64,000 nucleotides of DNA from Nannocystis punicea (GCF_026965555.1 NZ_CP114040.1:2170001-2234000), one strand, 5' to 3'; numbered from the stretch's first letter, positions 19,454 to 28,190 are shown. A program made the numbers and translations. Notes: generated by a model from the sequence alone, not told the origin.

Positions 19454-21391
19454 TCAGGCCTGGGCCGCGGGCTGGCGGGCTGGCGCGTGTTGCTTTGGCA
19501 CGTCGGCCGGCGGCGGCGCTGACAATCCGTCAGGCAGACCGTCCTGCGGGCGCGGGCGCGCGGCCAGCGGGGCGTTCTCGGCGAACTTGTTGCCGGAGAA
19601 GTCCTGCCGGTCGGCGGCGATCTGGGAGATCGATCGCTCGACGATGAGGTCGAGGGTCCAGTCGAGGACGACGCGGACCTTGTTGCCGAAGCCGACCAGC
19701 TTGGCGAGGTAGAGCGTGCGCCACACCCACCAGGCGACGAAGCCCGACATGCGCACGCCGAACAGGTCGATGGCGGCGAACTTGTCGCCGACCGAGACCA
19801 GCGCGCCGAAGTTGAAGTACTTGAACGGCTTCGTCGGCTGCTTGCGGATCAGCAGGTCGATGTTGGTGGCGGCGTGCTGACCCTGCTGGAACGCGACCTG
19901 GCCGAGCGGCGGCAGCGGGGCGCCCTGGTGGAGCAGGAAGGCGGCGTCGCCGAGCACGAACATGTCGTCGCGGCCCTTCACCCGCAGGTCGTCGCCGATC
20001 TCGACGCGGCCGGACCGGTGCAGCGGCAGGTTGCACGCCGCGAGCAGCGGCGACGGCTTGACGCCGGCGCACCACACACAGGTGCGCGTGGCGATCTTGG
20101 TGCCGTCGTCGAGGGTGACGGCGAACGGGGTGACGTTGACGACGCGGCGGCCCAGGCGGAGCTCGACCCGCAGCTTCCGCAGCCGGCCCTCGGCGCTGCC
20201 GACCACGGTCTTGTGCCAGCCGGGCAAGATCTGGTCGCCGGCCTGGATCATGACCACGCTGACCTCGGCGGGGTCGAGCTCGGGGTAGCGGCTCATCAGG
20301 ATGTGATCGATGAGGTCGCGGACCTCGGCCGCCAGCTCGACCCCGGTCGGCCCGGCGCCGACGACGACGAAGGTCAGCTGCTCGCGCCGGCGGTCGGCGT
20401 CGGTCTCACGCGCGGCCCGCTCGAAGTTGTCGATGATGTGGTTGCGGACGGCGATCGCGTCGCCGAGCTCGCGCATGAAGAAGGCGTGCTCCTTGACCCC
20501 CGGCGTGTTGAAGGTGTTGGTGTCGGAGCCGGGGCAGAGGACGAGGATGTCGTAGTGCGTCTCGCACCAGATGACCTGGGGCTCGCCGGTGACCGGGTCG
20601 TCGTCGACGTCGACCCGGGCGCGGATGACCTTCTTGTCGAGGTCGATGGCCTCGACGCTCTCCTTCTTGAAGGTGACGTTGGCGGCCTCGAAGATCCGGC
20701 GGAAGGGGTAGGTGACCTGGCGGGTCTCGATCGAGCCGGCGGCGACGCTCGGCAGGAGCGGCGGGAACAGGAAGTAGTTGCGGCGATCGATGACGGTGAT
20801 CTGCAGGTCCTTGTGGTAGCCGAGCCGGCGGTCGAGGTGCAGCGCGGTGTAGAGGCCGGCGAAGCCGCCGCCGACGATGGCGACGCGCACCGGCGGGCCG
20901 CCCGTGCCGTTCCAGCGGCGGTAGATCCACATGTCGCGCAGCGGGTGGAGGGCCACGTACAGCAGCAGGATCGACTCGAGGATGATGGCGCCGCCGAGCA
21001 GCACCGAGGCGTTGCCCCACATCGGCAGGAGCAGCCAGCAGGCGAGGTCGAGCACGCCGAGGATGACGAGGCCGCCGATCAACGCCTTGCGGGCGCCGCG
21101 GGCCAGGGCGACCCGCCGCAGCAGGAAGGCGGAGACGATGGCTACCAGCGCCAGCGAGACCGCGTGGCCGAGGAACAGCACCCAGAAGATGTCCGAGTGG
21201 CGCGAGCGCAAGATCTCGAGCCGCTCGCCCCACTGGAACAGCGCGACCGTCGAGGTCTGCCACTTCGTGAGGTGGACGCTGACGATCCAGCCGCCGAAGA
21301 ACAGGCCGAGACCCAGGAGCAGGGCGGCCGAGGTCATCAGCTTGCGCCCGAGAGGAAGGTTGGTCAGACGGTGGCGATCGGCGGGGACCAT
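19454..21391 (-). CDS. NDH-2-like FAD/NAD(P)H dehydrogenase with membrane N-terminus
   Basis: The protein has 645 residues from ATG 21391; an in-frame TTG at 21415 is the alternative. The first 150 residues contain about four hydrophobic segments (MTSAALLLGLGLFFGGWIVS; VLFLGHAVSLALVAIVSAFL; LIGGLVILGVLDLACWLLL; ASVLLGGAIILESILLLYVA). Residues from about 165 form a two-dinucleotide oxidoreductase: VAIVGGGFAGLYTAL for FAD, VVVGAGPTGVELAAEV for NAD(P)H, and FVLGDAAF near the flavin. This is the type II NADH dehydrogenase family, which moves electrons from NADH to quinone without pumping protons. Usual NDH-2 proteins have about 430 residues and a C-terminal membrane anchor, so the fused N-terminal membrane domain is unusual. 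A Pro/Ala-rich tail ends the protein. Confidence 0.88.
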   Translation of the reverse strand: MVPADRHRLTNLPLGRKLMTSAALLLGLGLFFGGWIVSVHLTKWQTSTVALFQWGERLEILRSRHSDIFWVLFLGHAVSLALVAIVSAFLLRRVALARGARKALIGGLVILGVLDLACWLLLPMWGNASVLLGGAIILESILLLYVALHPLRDMWIYRRWNGTGGPPVRVAIVGGGFAGLYTALHLDRRLGYHKDLQITVIDRRNYFLFPPLLPSVAAGSIETRQVTYPFRRIFEAANVTFKKESVEAIDLDKKVIRARVDVDDDPVTGEPQVIWCETHYDILVLCPGSDTNTFNTPGVKEHAFFMRELGDAIAVRNHIIDNFERAARETDADRRREQLTFVVVGAGPTGVELAAEVRDLIDHILMSRYPELDPAEVSVVMIQAGDQILPGWHKTVVGSAEGRLRKLRVELRLGRRVVNVTPFAVTLDDGTKIATRTCVWCAGVKPSPLLAACNLPLHRSGRVEIGDDLRVKGRDDMFVLGDAAFLLHQGAPLPPLGQVAFQQGQHAATNIDLLIRKQPTKPFKYFNFGALVSVGDKFAAIDLFGVRMSGFVAWWVWRTLYLAKLVGFGNKVRVVLDWTLDLIVERSISQIAADRQDFSGNKFAENAPLAARPRPQDGLPDGLSAPPPADVPKQHAPARQPAAQA

Positions 21392-21717
21392 GGGCGCGGG
21401 CCAGAGTGTCGCCAAATTGCCGGCCGACTGTCACTCGCCCGCGAACGCCCGCCGATCGCGCGACTACGCCCGCGTCGCAGAGGCGCTCGGCCTGGCGGCG
21501 GCGAACGCACATTTCCCTGAGGACAGGTCGGCTCCGTCGCTCGGCCAGGGCTCGCGCCGCGGCGAGTGAGGCGACGAGGTCGTCGGCGAACCTGCGCGCA
21601 GCAGGCCCCGCGGACGCGCTGCATCGACTCGCCGGCGTGGGGCGAGGTCGAGGGCTCGACCTCGCCGACGTCGATCGCGGCGTCGATCAGGACGGCTCCG
21701 CGAAGATGAAGAAAAAA
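21392..21717. other. Intergenic region with a possible decayed copy of the downstream VWA gene end
   Basis: No intact gene is present. On the minus strand around 21545-21605 a short stretch would read RRFADDLVASLAAARA, similar to the last part of the VWA lipoprotein (RMFADNLVAAGATQDP). The nucleotides GGCGACGAGGT-GTCGGCGAAC are also shared. I read this as a possible degenerate 3'-end duplication. A single GACAGGTC unit is at 21522. Confidence 0.35.
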
Positions 21718-23268
21718 TCAGTCCTCGGGCCAGGGCTCGGGGAGCGGCGCGGGGTTGGGCATGTCGGGGTCCTGCGTGGCGCCGGCGGCGACGAGGTTGT
21801 CGGCGAACATGCGGATGTACTTGAGGTCGTCTTCGATGTCGAAGTCCGGGTGGTCGACGAGCCAGCCGTCGACGGCGCCGTCGAGGCTGTCGAGGATATT
21901 GAGGGCGCCGAGTAGGTCGCCCTGGGCGGCGCGGGTGGCCGCCATGTCGAAGCCGACGTAGATGTTGAGCATGACGAACCCCTTCTCGCTGCTGGGGTTG
22001 TCGAAGGTGCCCTGCTCGGGGTCGATCTCGCTGGGATCGACGGTGGTGCGGATGGGCGCGACCTCCTCGATGTACTGCTTGTCGACGGGGTGGCGGTAGC
22101 GCAGCTTGAGCTCGCCGACGTCGGCGACGCGCGGCTGACCGTTGCGCGGCAGCAGTTCGAGGAGGATCGCTCCGCCGCCGCCGCGCCGGCCGTCCTCGTG
22201 GTCGTCGACGGTCTCGCGGTGGGCGAGCTGCAGGTTGGGGATCTCGATGGCGCCGTGGTTGCCCTCGACGGTGGAGAGCTTGGTGCCGCGGACGGCGCGG
22301 AGGATGTAGTTGTCGACGATGTCGGCGGTGATCGTGACGTCCTCGGCGAGCGGGACGAGGAAGGCGGTGACCTCCTCGACGAAGACCTCCTGGACCGCAG
22401 CGGGATCCTCGAGGAAGTAGAAGGCGCCGCTGCCCTGCTCGGACAGGGTGCGCATGAGGGCGACGTCGAAGTCGGCGCCGACGCCGATGGTGGTAAGGCC
22501 GTAGCCCTGCTCGCTGTAGCCCCTGGCCATGGCGAGGATCTTGGCGTCGTTGGTGATGCCCTCGGTGGCGACGCCGTCGGACAGGAAGACGACGCGGTTC
22601 TGCCGGCCGGGGTCGGCGTGGGCGGCCATGAGCTCGAAGCCGGTGCGCAGGCCGTCGTAGAGGTTGGTGCCGCCGTCGGCCACGAGCTCGTCGATCGCCT
22701 GGACCAGGGCGGGGTCGCTGCCGGTGATGTACTCGACCTTGACGGTGGCGCTGGAGTCGAAGTCGACGAGGGTGATGCGGTCGCTGGGATCGAGGGCGTC
22801 GACCATGCGCAGCAGGCCCTCGCGGACGTACTGCATCGGCTCGCCCTCCATCGAGCCGCTGCTGTCGATGACGAGGGCGAGGTTGAGCGGCGGGCGCTCG
22901 AGCTTCTTGACGTCGATCGCGGTGTTGAGGCCGATGAGGACGGTGATGCAATTCGAGCCGGAGATCATGTTGCCCATCTCGCCGTAGAGGCCGTGGAGAC
23001 AGACGTCGCCGGCGCAGGTGGCGGCGGGCAGGTCGATCTTGTGCTCGTTGAAGAAGCCGACGTCGTCGAGGGTCTCGGGCCCGGGGATCTCGCCCTGCTC
23101 GAGGATCTGCTTGAACTGGCCGAAGTCCTGGGCGCCGCCCTGGCCGGCGCCGAGGCTGCCGCCGTCCTGGCCGCCGGTGTCGCCGGCGGCCGCGGAGCCG
23201 CCGTCGTCGCCGCAGGCGGGCGCGAGGAGCAGGAGAGAGAGGCCGAGGCGGAGGTCGAGGCGTGACAT
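21718..23268 (-). CDS. VWA-domain lipoprotein
   Basis: The protein has 516 residues. ATG 23268 follows GGAACC and gives the signal MSRLDLRLGLSLLLLAPAC, with the lipid-bearing Cys at residue 19 and a Gly-Asp-Asp start. After a Gly/Gln-rich linker, the VWA domain begins near residue 145 with LNLALVIDSSGSMEGEP, a complete DxSxS metal site, and continues with VVFLSDGVATEGITND and GYGLTTIGVGADFD. This arrangement resembles the YfbK/Ca-activated-channel type of exported VWA protein. The C-terminal half has beta-rich segments and a helical bundle (LGALNILDSLDGAVDGWLVD), ending in a Pro-rich tail. The role is probably protein-protein contact at the envelope. The stop codon is preceded on this strand by no clear terminator, only a T6 run directly after it. 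Confidence 0.88.
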   Translation of the reverse strand: MSRLDLRLGLSLLLLAPACGDDGGSAAAGDTGGQDGGSLGAGQGGAQDFGQFKQILEQGEIPGPETLDDVGFFNEHKIDLPAATCAGDVCLHGLYGEMGNMISGSNCITVLIGLNTAIDVKKLERPPLNLALVIDSSGSMEGEPMQYVREGLLRMVDALDPSDRITLVDFDSSATVKVEYITGSDPALVQAIDELVADGGTNLYDGLRTGFELMAAHADPGRQNRVVFLSDGVATEGITNDAKILAMARGYSEQGYGLTTIGVGADFDVALMRTLSEQGSGAFYFLEDPAAVQEVFVEEVTAFLVPLAEDVTITADIVDNYILRAVRGTKLSTVEGNHGAIEIPNLQLAHRETVDDHEDGRRGGGGAILLELLPRNGQPRVADVGELKLRYRHPVDKQYIEEVAPIRTTVDPSEIDPEQGTFDNPSSEKGFVMLNIYVGFDMAATRAAQGDLLGALNILDSLDGAVDGWLVDHPDFDIEDDLKYIRMFADNLVAAGATQDPDMPNPAPLPEPWPED

Positions 23269-23289
23269 GGCTCTTGGTTCCTGTAGTTT

Positions 23290-23312
23290 AGGACAGATAG
23301 TAAGGGTCAGGG
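23290..23312 (+). repeat. Weak 14-bp repeat pair
   Basis: GGACAGAT and AGGGTCAG at 14-bp pitch lie in the 38-bp spacer between two same-strand genes. The match to the consensus is poor. Confidence 0.35.
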
Positions 23313-24920
23313 CTGCTGCTGCGAGGCGGTCCACACGTAGACGAGCTCGAGGTCGTCGCCGAGAGTGTCGGGCCCCTCGGCGCAGTCGGGCGCGAGGATG
23401 ACGCGCCGCTCGGCGTGGACGCCGTGGATGGTGAGGTGGTGGTCGCCGTCGTCGAGCTCGACCGTCTCGCCGGGGCGGAAGCGGACGATCTCGCCGCCGA
23501 ACTCGGCGCTGAACTCCTGCGGCTGGGCGACGGTGCCGCAGGCGAGCTCAGGGCCGAGCTCGGTGTCGAACACCGGCTTGGCCGCGATCGTGGCGCCGCT
23601 GATGTTCGGCAGGTTGTTGCCGCGCGAGGCGGCCACCTGCACCTGGCTGACGGGGGTCGGATCGCTGGGGTCGGCGGCGCGCGAGAGCACGAGCAGGTCG
23701 CCTTGATCCTCGACCGAGACGTACTGCCCGGCCGCGAACGGGAGCTCGGTCAGCGGGGTGCAGAAGTAGAAGCGCGGCAGCAGGCCGTCGTCGAGGTCGA
23801 AGGCGGCGCAGCCGTCGCTGCCGAGCTCGAGCTCGGTGATCCGGTGGACGCCGCTGGGCGGGAGGCTCCACGCCACGCGCAGGGCGTCGTCGCCGGGGAT
23901 GTAGGCGTTCTCGCCGGGGTCGCGCTGCGGGAAGACGATCGGCGACTCCGAGTCGGCGATCGCGGCCCGGCCGTCCTCGTCGGCGCTGAGGACGACTGCG
24001 CCGTCGAGGTACTGGCCCGTGTCGTCGTGCTGGCCGGGGATCCACTGGACCGTGATGTCGTTGCGGTCCCAGAACAGGACGGTCGGCGCGATGCTGTCGC
24101 TGGTGAGCAGGACCGCGTAGCACTGGCGGTTGACGCCGTCGACGTCGCGCGCCGGGACGTTGGCGCCGGGGGGGATCGACCAGGTCTCCCCGTCGCCGAA
24201 CAGGGCCTCGGAGAACAGCACGCCGGGCTTGCTCTGGACGTTGAAGCAGTCGATCTCGATCTCCGGCCGGAGGTCGCGCACGCGGACGACCAGCTCGCGC
24301 TCGGCGTCGCTGTTGTGCAGGTACACGTCGCCCTCGAAGTCCTCGTAGAGCAGCTGGCCCCCGTCGCCCCGGTCGTCGCCGTCGCTGGTGTCGCTGGTGG
24401 CGACGCACAGCAGCGAGCCGAGCGCGGCGGCCCCGAACTCGGGGCGCGTGGGCCAGCGCGAGAGGATGACCGAAGAGACAGGTCGAGCCTCGGGCCGCAT
24501 CGCCGGGACCAGGACCCGCCAGCCGAGGGCGAGGACGGGGAGGGCGAGCAGGTCGGTCGGGTCGACGGTGATCGTCCACGGGAAGCCGACGAGGCCCATC
24601 AGCCAGCTCCACGCGTCGGCGCAGGCGGGCGAGAGGTTGATGAGGGCGAACACCAGGCCGACGGCGATGTGACAGTGGAGCAGGCCGCGGCGGCTGCGGA
24701 CGCCGAGCAGGGCGGCGAGCAGGGCGGGGGCGACGATCATGCCGGCGAGGTCGCTGAGCTTGCCGGTGAGGTCGCCCGGCAAGAGGCCCGCGCCCTTCAG
24801 CAGGTGGTCGTTGAGGCCGAGGACGGCGAGGGCGCCGAGCCAGGTCGGCGAGAGCAGCGCACGCGCTGGGCGCAGCTCGGGGCGTGAAGAGAACACTACG
24901 TCGAGCCAGCGTCGGGTCAT
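23307..24920 (-). CDS. Membrane protein with large external domain, unknown function
   Basis: The protein has 537 residues from ATG 24920 (MTRRWLDVVFSSRPELRP). The first 190 residues hold about five hydrophobic segments (LLGALAVLGLNDHLL; LAGMIVAPALLAALLG; LLHCHIAVGLVFALINL; MGLVGFPWTITVDPTDLLAL; FGAAALGSLLCVAT). A Ser/Asp/Gly-rich joint follows (TSDTSDGDDRGDGGQ). The remaining 320 residues form a soluble beta-rich domain with several cysteines (DCFNVQSKPGV, NRQCYAVLLTSD, LGSDGCAAFD, FYFCTPLTELP), presumably outside the membrane. I do not recognise a family. A unit of the 14-bp repeat (GACAGGTC near 24477) encodes the joint between transmembrane and soluble parts. The gene is 38 bp upstream of the VWA lipoprotein on the same strand and may share its transcript. 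Confidence 0.7.
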   Translation of the reverse strand: MTRRWLDVVFSSRPELRPARALLSPTWLGALAVLGLNDHLLKGAGLLPGDLTGKLSDLAGMIVAPALLAALLGVRSRRGLLHCHIAVGLVFALINLSPACADAWSWLMGLVGFPWTITVDPTDLLALPVLALGWRVLVPAMRPEARPVSSVILSRWPTRPEFGAAALGSLLCVATSDTSDGDDRGDGGQLLYEDFEGDVYLHNSDAERELVVRVRDLRPEIEIDCFNVQSKPGVLFSEALFGDGETWSIPPGANVPARDVDGVNRQCYAVLLTSDSIAPTVLFWDRNDITVQWIPGQHDDTGQYLDGAVVLSADEDGRAAIADSESPIVFPQRDPGENAYIPGDDALRVAWSLPPSGVHRITELELGSDGCAAFDLDDGLLPRFYFCTPLTELPFAAGQYVSVEDQGDLLVLSRAADPSDPTPVSQVQVAASRGNNLPNISGATIAAKPVFDTELGPELACGTVAQPQEFSAEFGGEIVRFRPGETVELDDGDHHLTIHGVHAERRVILAPDCAEGPDTLGDDLELVYVWTASQQQP

Positions 24921-25688
24921 GGCGGCGTCATCCCTATGCAATCGACCGGCCACGCGCCGGTCTCGCGATGATAGGACGCCCCCACGGTCAGGTCGAGGGG
25001 GGCCCGAGCCGCACGTTGCGAGCGTCACCATGGCACCCCTGTCAGGGGGGGCCGCGGTCGACGAGGTGTTCGCAGCGCGGGGCATGATGGGCGTCACCGT
25101 CCTGGCGTGGAGTCGCCGCAGCCGGGGGAAAAATTGCGGGGGCGAGAATTTTTAAAAAAGAGGGCGCGGCCGCGCAGCCTCCAGCTCTGGATGTGGACCG
25201 GGACTCGGCGGTCGAGTCGCGCCGCGAGCGGGCGTCGCCGAGGTCGGACTCCCGCGCCCGGCGGGTCGCAGCCCGCGGCGCTCCGGCGCGCCGGGGCCCG
25301 GCCGGCGCGGAAACGCGGCGCAAAGCCTGCCGGAGGGCGGTGATGGGGTGCTCTCGCGGAGGTGCTCTGCGATGAATGAAGATCAAGAGCAAGGCCGGGC
25401 TGTTCCGCGACCGCCAGGCGGGAGGGTCCGGGCCGTGAGACCGCCGCACCGCCAGAGATCGGCGGTCTCGCCTTGGGGTCGAATGGACATGTCTTATTGG
25501 ACATGTCTCGTGTGCTGTCGGATCCGGAAGATCGCACGGGCCTGGCGCGACGGGCCGCGGTGCCCTGAAGGAAGATGCGTGAAGGCAGGCTCCGCGGCCC
25601 GACTGCGGACGAGCGGATGCATGGCCTCAAGGGCATGTTCTTAAAAACATGCGCGAAGGGGAAAAAATTTTAGGACATGTCCTGGCGG
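24921..25688. other. Intergenic region without a supported gene (768 bp)
   Basis: ORFs here lack coding bias. The region holds two arrays of the 14-bp repeat (25476-25510 and 25622-25692). It also holds an A/T-rich patch at 25127-25161 with G5A5TTG and A/T6 tracts that stand out sharply, beside the palindrome GCGCGGCCGCGC at 25164-25175. On the minus strand that palindrome is followed by CCTCTTTTTT, so it could terminate leftward transcripts. I saw no other features. Confidence 0.5.
25476..25510 (+). repeat. 14-bp palindromic repeat array (2-3 units)
   Basis: GACATGTC at 25486 and 25500, exactly 14 bp apart, are preceded at the same pitch by GGGTCGAAT. This is one of the cleanest pairs in the window. 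It lies in a gene-free region. Confidence 0.85.
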
Positions 25689-25692
25689 TCAG
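25622..25692 (+). repeat. 14-bp palindromic repeat array (5 units)
   Basis: Units start at 25622, 25636, 25650, 25664 and 25678. The fourth has decayed to GGAAAAAA, but the pitch is kept on both sides of it, and the last is a perfect GACATGTC. The array lies at the 3' end of the following minus-strand gene and covers its stop codon at 25689. Confidence 0.85.
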
Positions 25693-26219
25693 GAGCCGGG
25701 CGGGCCGGCGTCGATCTCGCGCAGCATGACCTTGAGGCGGACGTGGGCCTCCTCGAGCGCGGCGAGGTCGCGCGGGTTCCGGCCGTCGAGGTGGTCGGAC
25801 AGGGCGGCGAAGGCGTCGTTGGCGGCGCGGTAGAGCCGCTTGCGCCGGCCCTTGGGCAGGGCGGCGCCCTTGTCGGCCAGGCCCTCGATCTTGGCCATGA
25901 CGACCTCGAAGGCGGTCTCGGCCTCGAGCCGATCGTTGGGGACCGGCAGCGGCGGCAGCTCCTCGGGGGCCTCGAGCGCGCGCTCGAGGCGGTTGCGCAG
26001 GGCGATCTCCAGGGCTTCGCGGGACTCGCGGGCGGCGCGCTCGTCTCGTTCGTCGCCGAGTCGACGGAAGCCCGGCGCGTCCTTCGCCTTCTTGCCGTCC
26101 GCGGCGCCGGCGACCTCGGCGGACTCGGGCGTCGGCGAACGCCCGCCGAGCTGACACAGGGTGTAGCCGAACAGGCCGAGGGTGATGGCCCCGAGAGCGA
26201 GGAAGGTGCTGGCTTTCAT
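25689..26219 (-). CDS. Small exported or membrane-anchored helical protein, unknown
   Basis: The protein has 176 residues. MKASTFLALGAITLGLFGYT with a following CQLGG is a signal anchor, possibly a lipoprotein signal. The rest is highly charged and helical (DERDERAARESREALEIALR; AFEVVMAKIEGLADKG; LAALEEAHVRLKVMLREI), suggesting a coiled-coil or helical bundle on the outer face. I do not recognise a family. Its ATG overlaps the stop of the upstream LNS2-type gene by 4 bp (ATGA), so it is translationally coupled to it and may assist it. A 14-bp repeat array begins at its stop codon. Confidence 0.7.
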   Translation of the reverse strand: MKASTFLALGAITLGLFGYTLCQLGGRSPTPESAEVAGAADGKKAKDAPGFRRLGDERDERAARESREALEIALRNRLERALEAPEELPPLPVPNDRLEAETAFEVVMAKIEGLADKGAALPKGRRKRLYRAANDAFAALSDHLDGRNPRDLAALEEAHVRLKVMLREIDAGPPGS

Positions 26220-27457
26220 CGGTCACACAGGTCGGGCAGCGCCTCGAATTCGGCCAGGAGCTCCTGGTAGCTGTCGATCCGCCGCGCGCCGTGGACTGCG
26301 TCGGTGAACTGGAACAGCACGCGGTGGTCGGTGGGGATCATGGTCGACTCGAAGGCCTCGGCGTCGCTGTCCTTGTTGCCGAACAGCCAGGTCGGGACGA
26401 GGCCCTTGTCCTTGAGTAGCTGAAATTCTCCGGACTTGTAGGCCGCGGCGGTGTCGCCCATGCCGCCGGTGTACGTGAGCGTGGTGTGGATGATCCCGGC
26501 GGGGAAGCCGCGCAGGGCCACGAACTCGCGCGTGCGGTGGTCGAGCCACTCCGGCCGCGCGGTCAGGTACATGGGGCGATAACCCTTCGACGCCAGCAGG
26601 CTCAGCGCCTCGGGGGCGAACGGGTTGGCGTCGGGGATGTCGCCGAGCAAGAAGTCCCAGGCCTCCTCGTTCTCGCTGGTGGTGAGGGTGCCGTCGACGT
26701 CGCTGACGAAGATCGGCGCGCCGGCGGGGACGACGTCGATGATGAGGTCGACGGTGTTCCAGAACTCCTCGACGACGCCGTGCACGCGGTGTCGCCCCGG
26801 CTCCAGCTCGTCGGACTGGGAGATCTTGTAATAGACGCGCCCGCCGGAGTCGTCGACGCCCTGCACCGGCCCGTGCTCGCCCTCGGCGGTGGTGATGGCG
26901 ATGCCGAGCTCCTCCCAGACCCCCGCGCAGCCGCGGTCGAGGAACAGGTGCACTGCGCTGCCCTCGATGTCCTTGTCGGCCGGGAAGCCCCACTTGGTGA
27001 ACTTGGCGAGCACCCACTGCTCCTCGCCCTCGACGTAGAACATGTCGCGCCCGCGCGAGAGGTCGCTCTCGGGCGCGCCTTGCCCGGGGATCGTCGGCGG
27101 CGCCGCGTCGCACTTCGGGATCGGCTCGCACAGCGCGCCCGGGACCGGGTCGCCGCCGCCGGTGGTGGTGTCGGGCGGGTCGGTGGTGGTGGTGCCCGGC
27201 GGATCGGCGGTGGTGATGTCGGCTGTCTCCGAGGACATGCCCGTGGGGTCCTGTCCCGTGGTACCTGTCCCCGAGTTCCCGCCGCTGGTGGTCGGCGCGG
27301 CGGTGGCGTCGTCGCTGTCGGAGCCCGCCTCGGTGAGGGCGGTGTCGACGGTGATCTGCGCTCCGGTCTCGGTGTCCATGCTCGGCCGCGACTCGTCGCC
27401 GCAGCCGAGGTGGAGGAGGAGGCAGGACGAGAGCAGGGCGATCGGCCGCGCGCGCAT
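26216..27457 (-). CDS. Lipin-type (LNS2) phosphatase lipoprotein
   Basis: The protein has 413 residues. MRARPIALLSSCLLLHLGC is a lipoprotein signal with Cys at 19. A Thr/Gly/Pro-rich linker of about 90 residues follows. A middle beta domain (about 120-235) precedes a C-terminal HAD-fold domain of the LNS2/lipin type. That domain shows FVSDVDGTLTTSENEE (the DxDGT nucleophile motif), RPMYLTARPEWLDHRTREF, GGMGDTAAAYKSGEFQLLKD and WLFGNKDSDAEAF. In eukaryotes lipins dephosphorylate phosphatidate. Bacterial members are poorly known, so a phospholipid phosphatase outside the cytoplasm is an inference. Four units of the 14-bp repeat (27222-27279) lie within the Thr/Gly linker. It is coupled to the small helical protein downstream. 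Confidence 0.85.
   Translation of the reverse strand: MRARPIALLSSCLLLHLGCGDESRPSMDTETGAQITVDTALTEAGSDSDDATAAPTTSGGNSGTGTTGQDPTGMSSETADITTADPPGTTTTDPPDTTTGGGDPVPGALCEPIPKCDAAPPTIPGQGAPESDLSRGRDMFYVEGEEQWVLAKFTKWGFPADKDIEGSAVHLFLDRGCAGVWEELGIAITTAEGEHGPVQGVDDSGGRVYYKISQSDELEPGRHRVHGVVEEFWNTVDLIIDVVPAGAPIFVSDVDGTLTTSENEEAWDFLLGDIPDANPFAPEALSLLASKGYRPMYLTARPEWLDHRTREFVALRGFPAGIIHTTLTYTGGMGDTAAAYKSGEFQLLKDKGLVPTWLFGNKDSDAEAFESTMIPTDHRVLFQFTDAVHGARRIDSYQELLAEFEALPDLCDR
27222..27279 (+). repeat. 14-bp repeat array inside the LNS2 lipoprotein linker
   Basis: Units start at 27224, 27238, 27252 and 27266 (TGTCTCC, TGCCCGT, TGTCCCG, TGTCCCC). They lie in the low-complexity linker just after the lipid anchor, where an insertion would be tolerated. 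Confidence 0.7.
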
Positions 27458-27609
27458 GATCGCGCAGGCTATCGGAAAGGCCGCGGCAGATCCAGCGACC
27501 GCAGGATCGGGCTCGCGGCCGGCGCTCGCCCGTGAGGCCCTGAATGCGGCTCCCAGGCCGAACGGCGGGGTCGGACGTCGGTGGGACGACGTGCTCGCTC
27601 GCGGGTGAC

Positions 27610-28190
27610 GCGGGAGGACGTCGACGTGGGCGAGGGAGGCGACGTGCGGAGGTGGCCGGCCGGCGCGCGGTGCGTGCGAGACGAGACGGGGGCGAATCGC
27701 AACGTGAGAGCGGCGAGCGGAGGCAGGGAGCGAGGCGGTGCGATGCGAGGTGTCGGGCGAATCGCAAAGTGAGAGCGGCGCGCGGAGGGAGGCGCGAGGC
27801 GAGGCGTCGGGCGCATTGCCGAGCGAGAGCAGAGCGCGATCACTTCAGGCGCGAGGCGGTGCGAGGCGAGTCGAGGCGTCGGGCGCATTGCCGAGCGAGA
27901 GCAGAGCGATCACTTCGGCGACGCGTGAGTGCGCGAGCGAGGAATGTGCCAGCGGGCGCACTGCTCGGGAGGCCGATGATGGGGGCCGAGTGTCGGGCGA
28001 GAGCGTCGGGCGACCACCGCGGGGGGATCGATGAGCGCCGGAGCGAGGAATGTGCCAGCGGGCGCACGACTCGCAGATCGTCGCGCAGGCTGATCGCAGA
28101 GAGCGAGAGCCTCGGGCGACCGCGTCGGGCGACCTCGGAGCGTGCGAGCGGTGAATGTGCCAGCGGGCGCACGACTCGGGGGTCGACGAG
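27610..28190 (+). repeat. Field of degenerate direct repeats
   Basis: Two repeat types lie side by side. GGGCG-A/C-ATYGC followed by GAGAGC occurs near 27690, 27755, 27809 and 27880 at irregular 54-71 bp steps. GAATGTGCCAGCGGGCGCAC occurs at about 27942, 28048 and 28153, at steps of about 105 bp. The reading frames through the field are Arg/Ala-rich and I do not believe they are expressed. The field separates the LNS2 lipoprotein from a small frameshifted gene. Confidence 0.7.

Noticed and set aside
25094..25636. 180-residue minus-strand ORF
   Set aside because: It runs through two repeat regions and a low-complexity G/C and A/T patch. The sequence is Arg/Pro/Ser-rich without bias.
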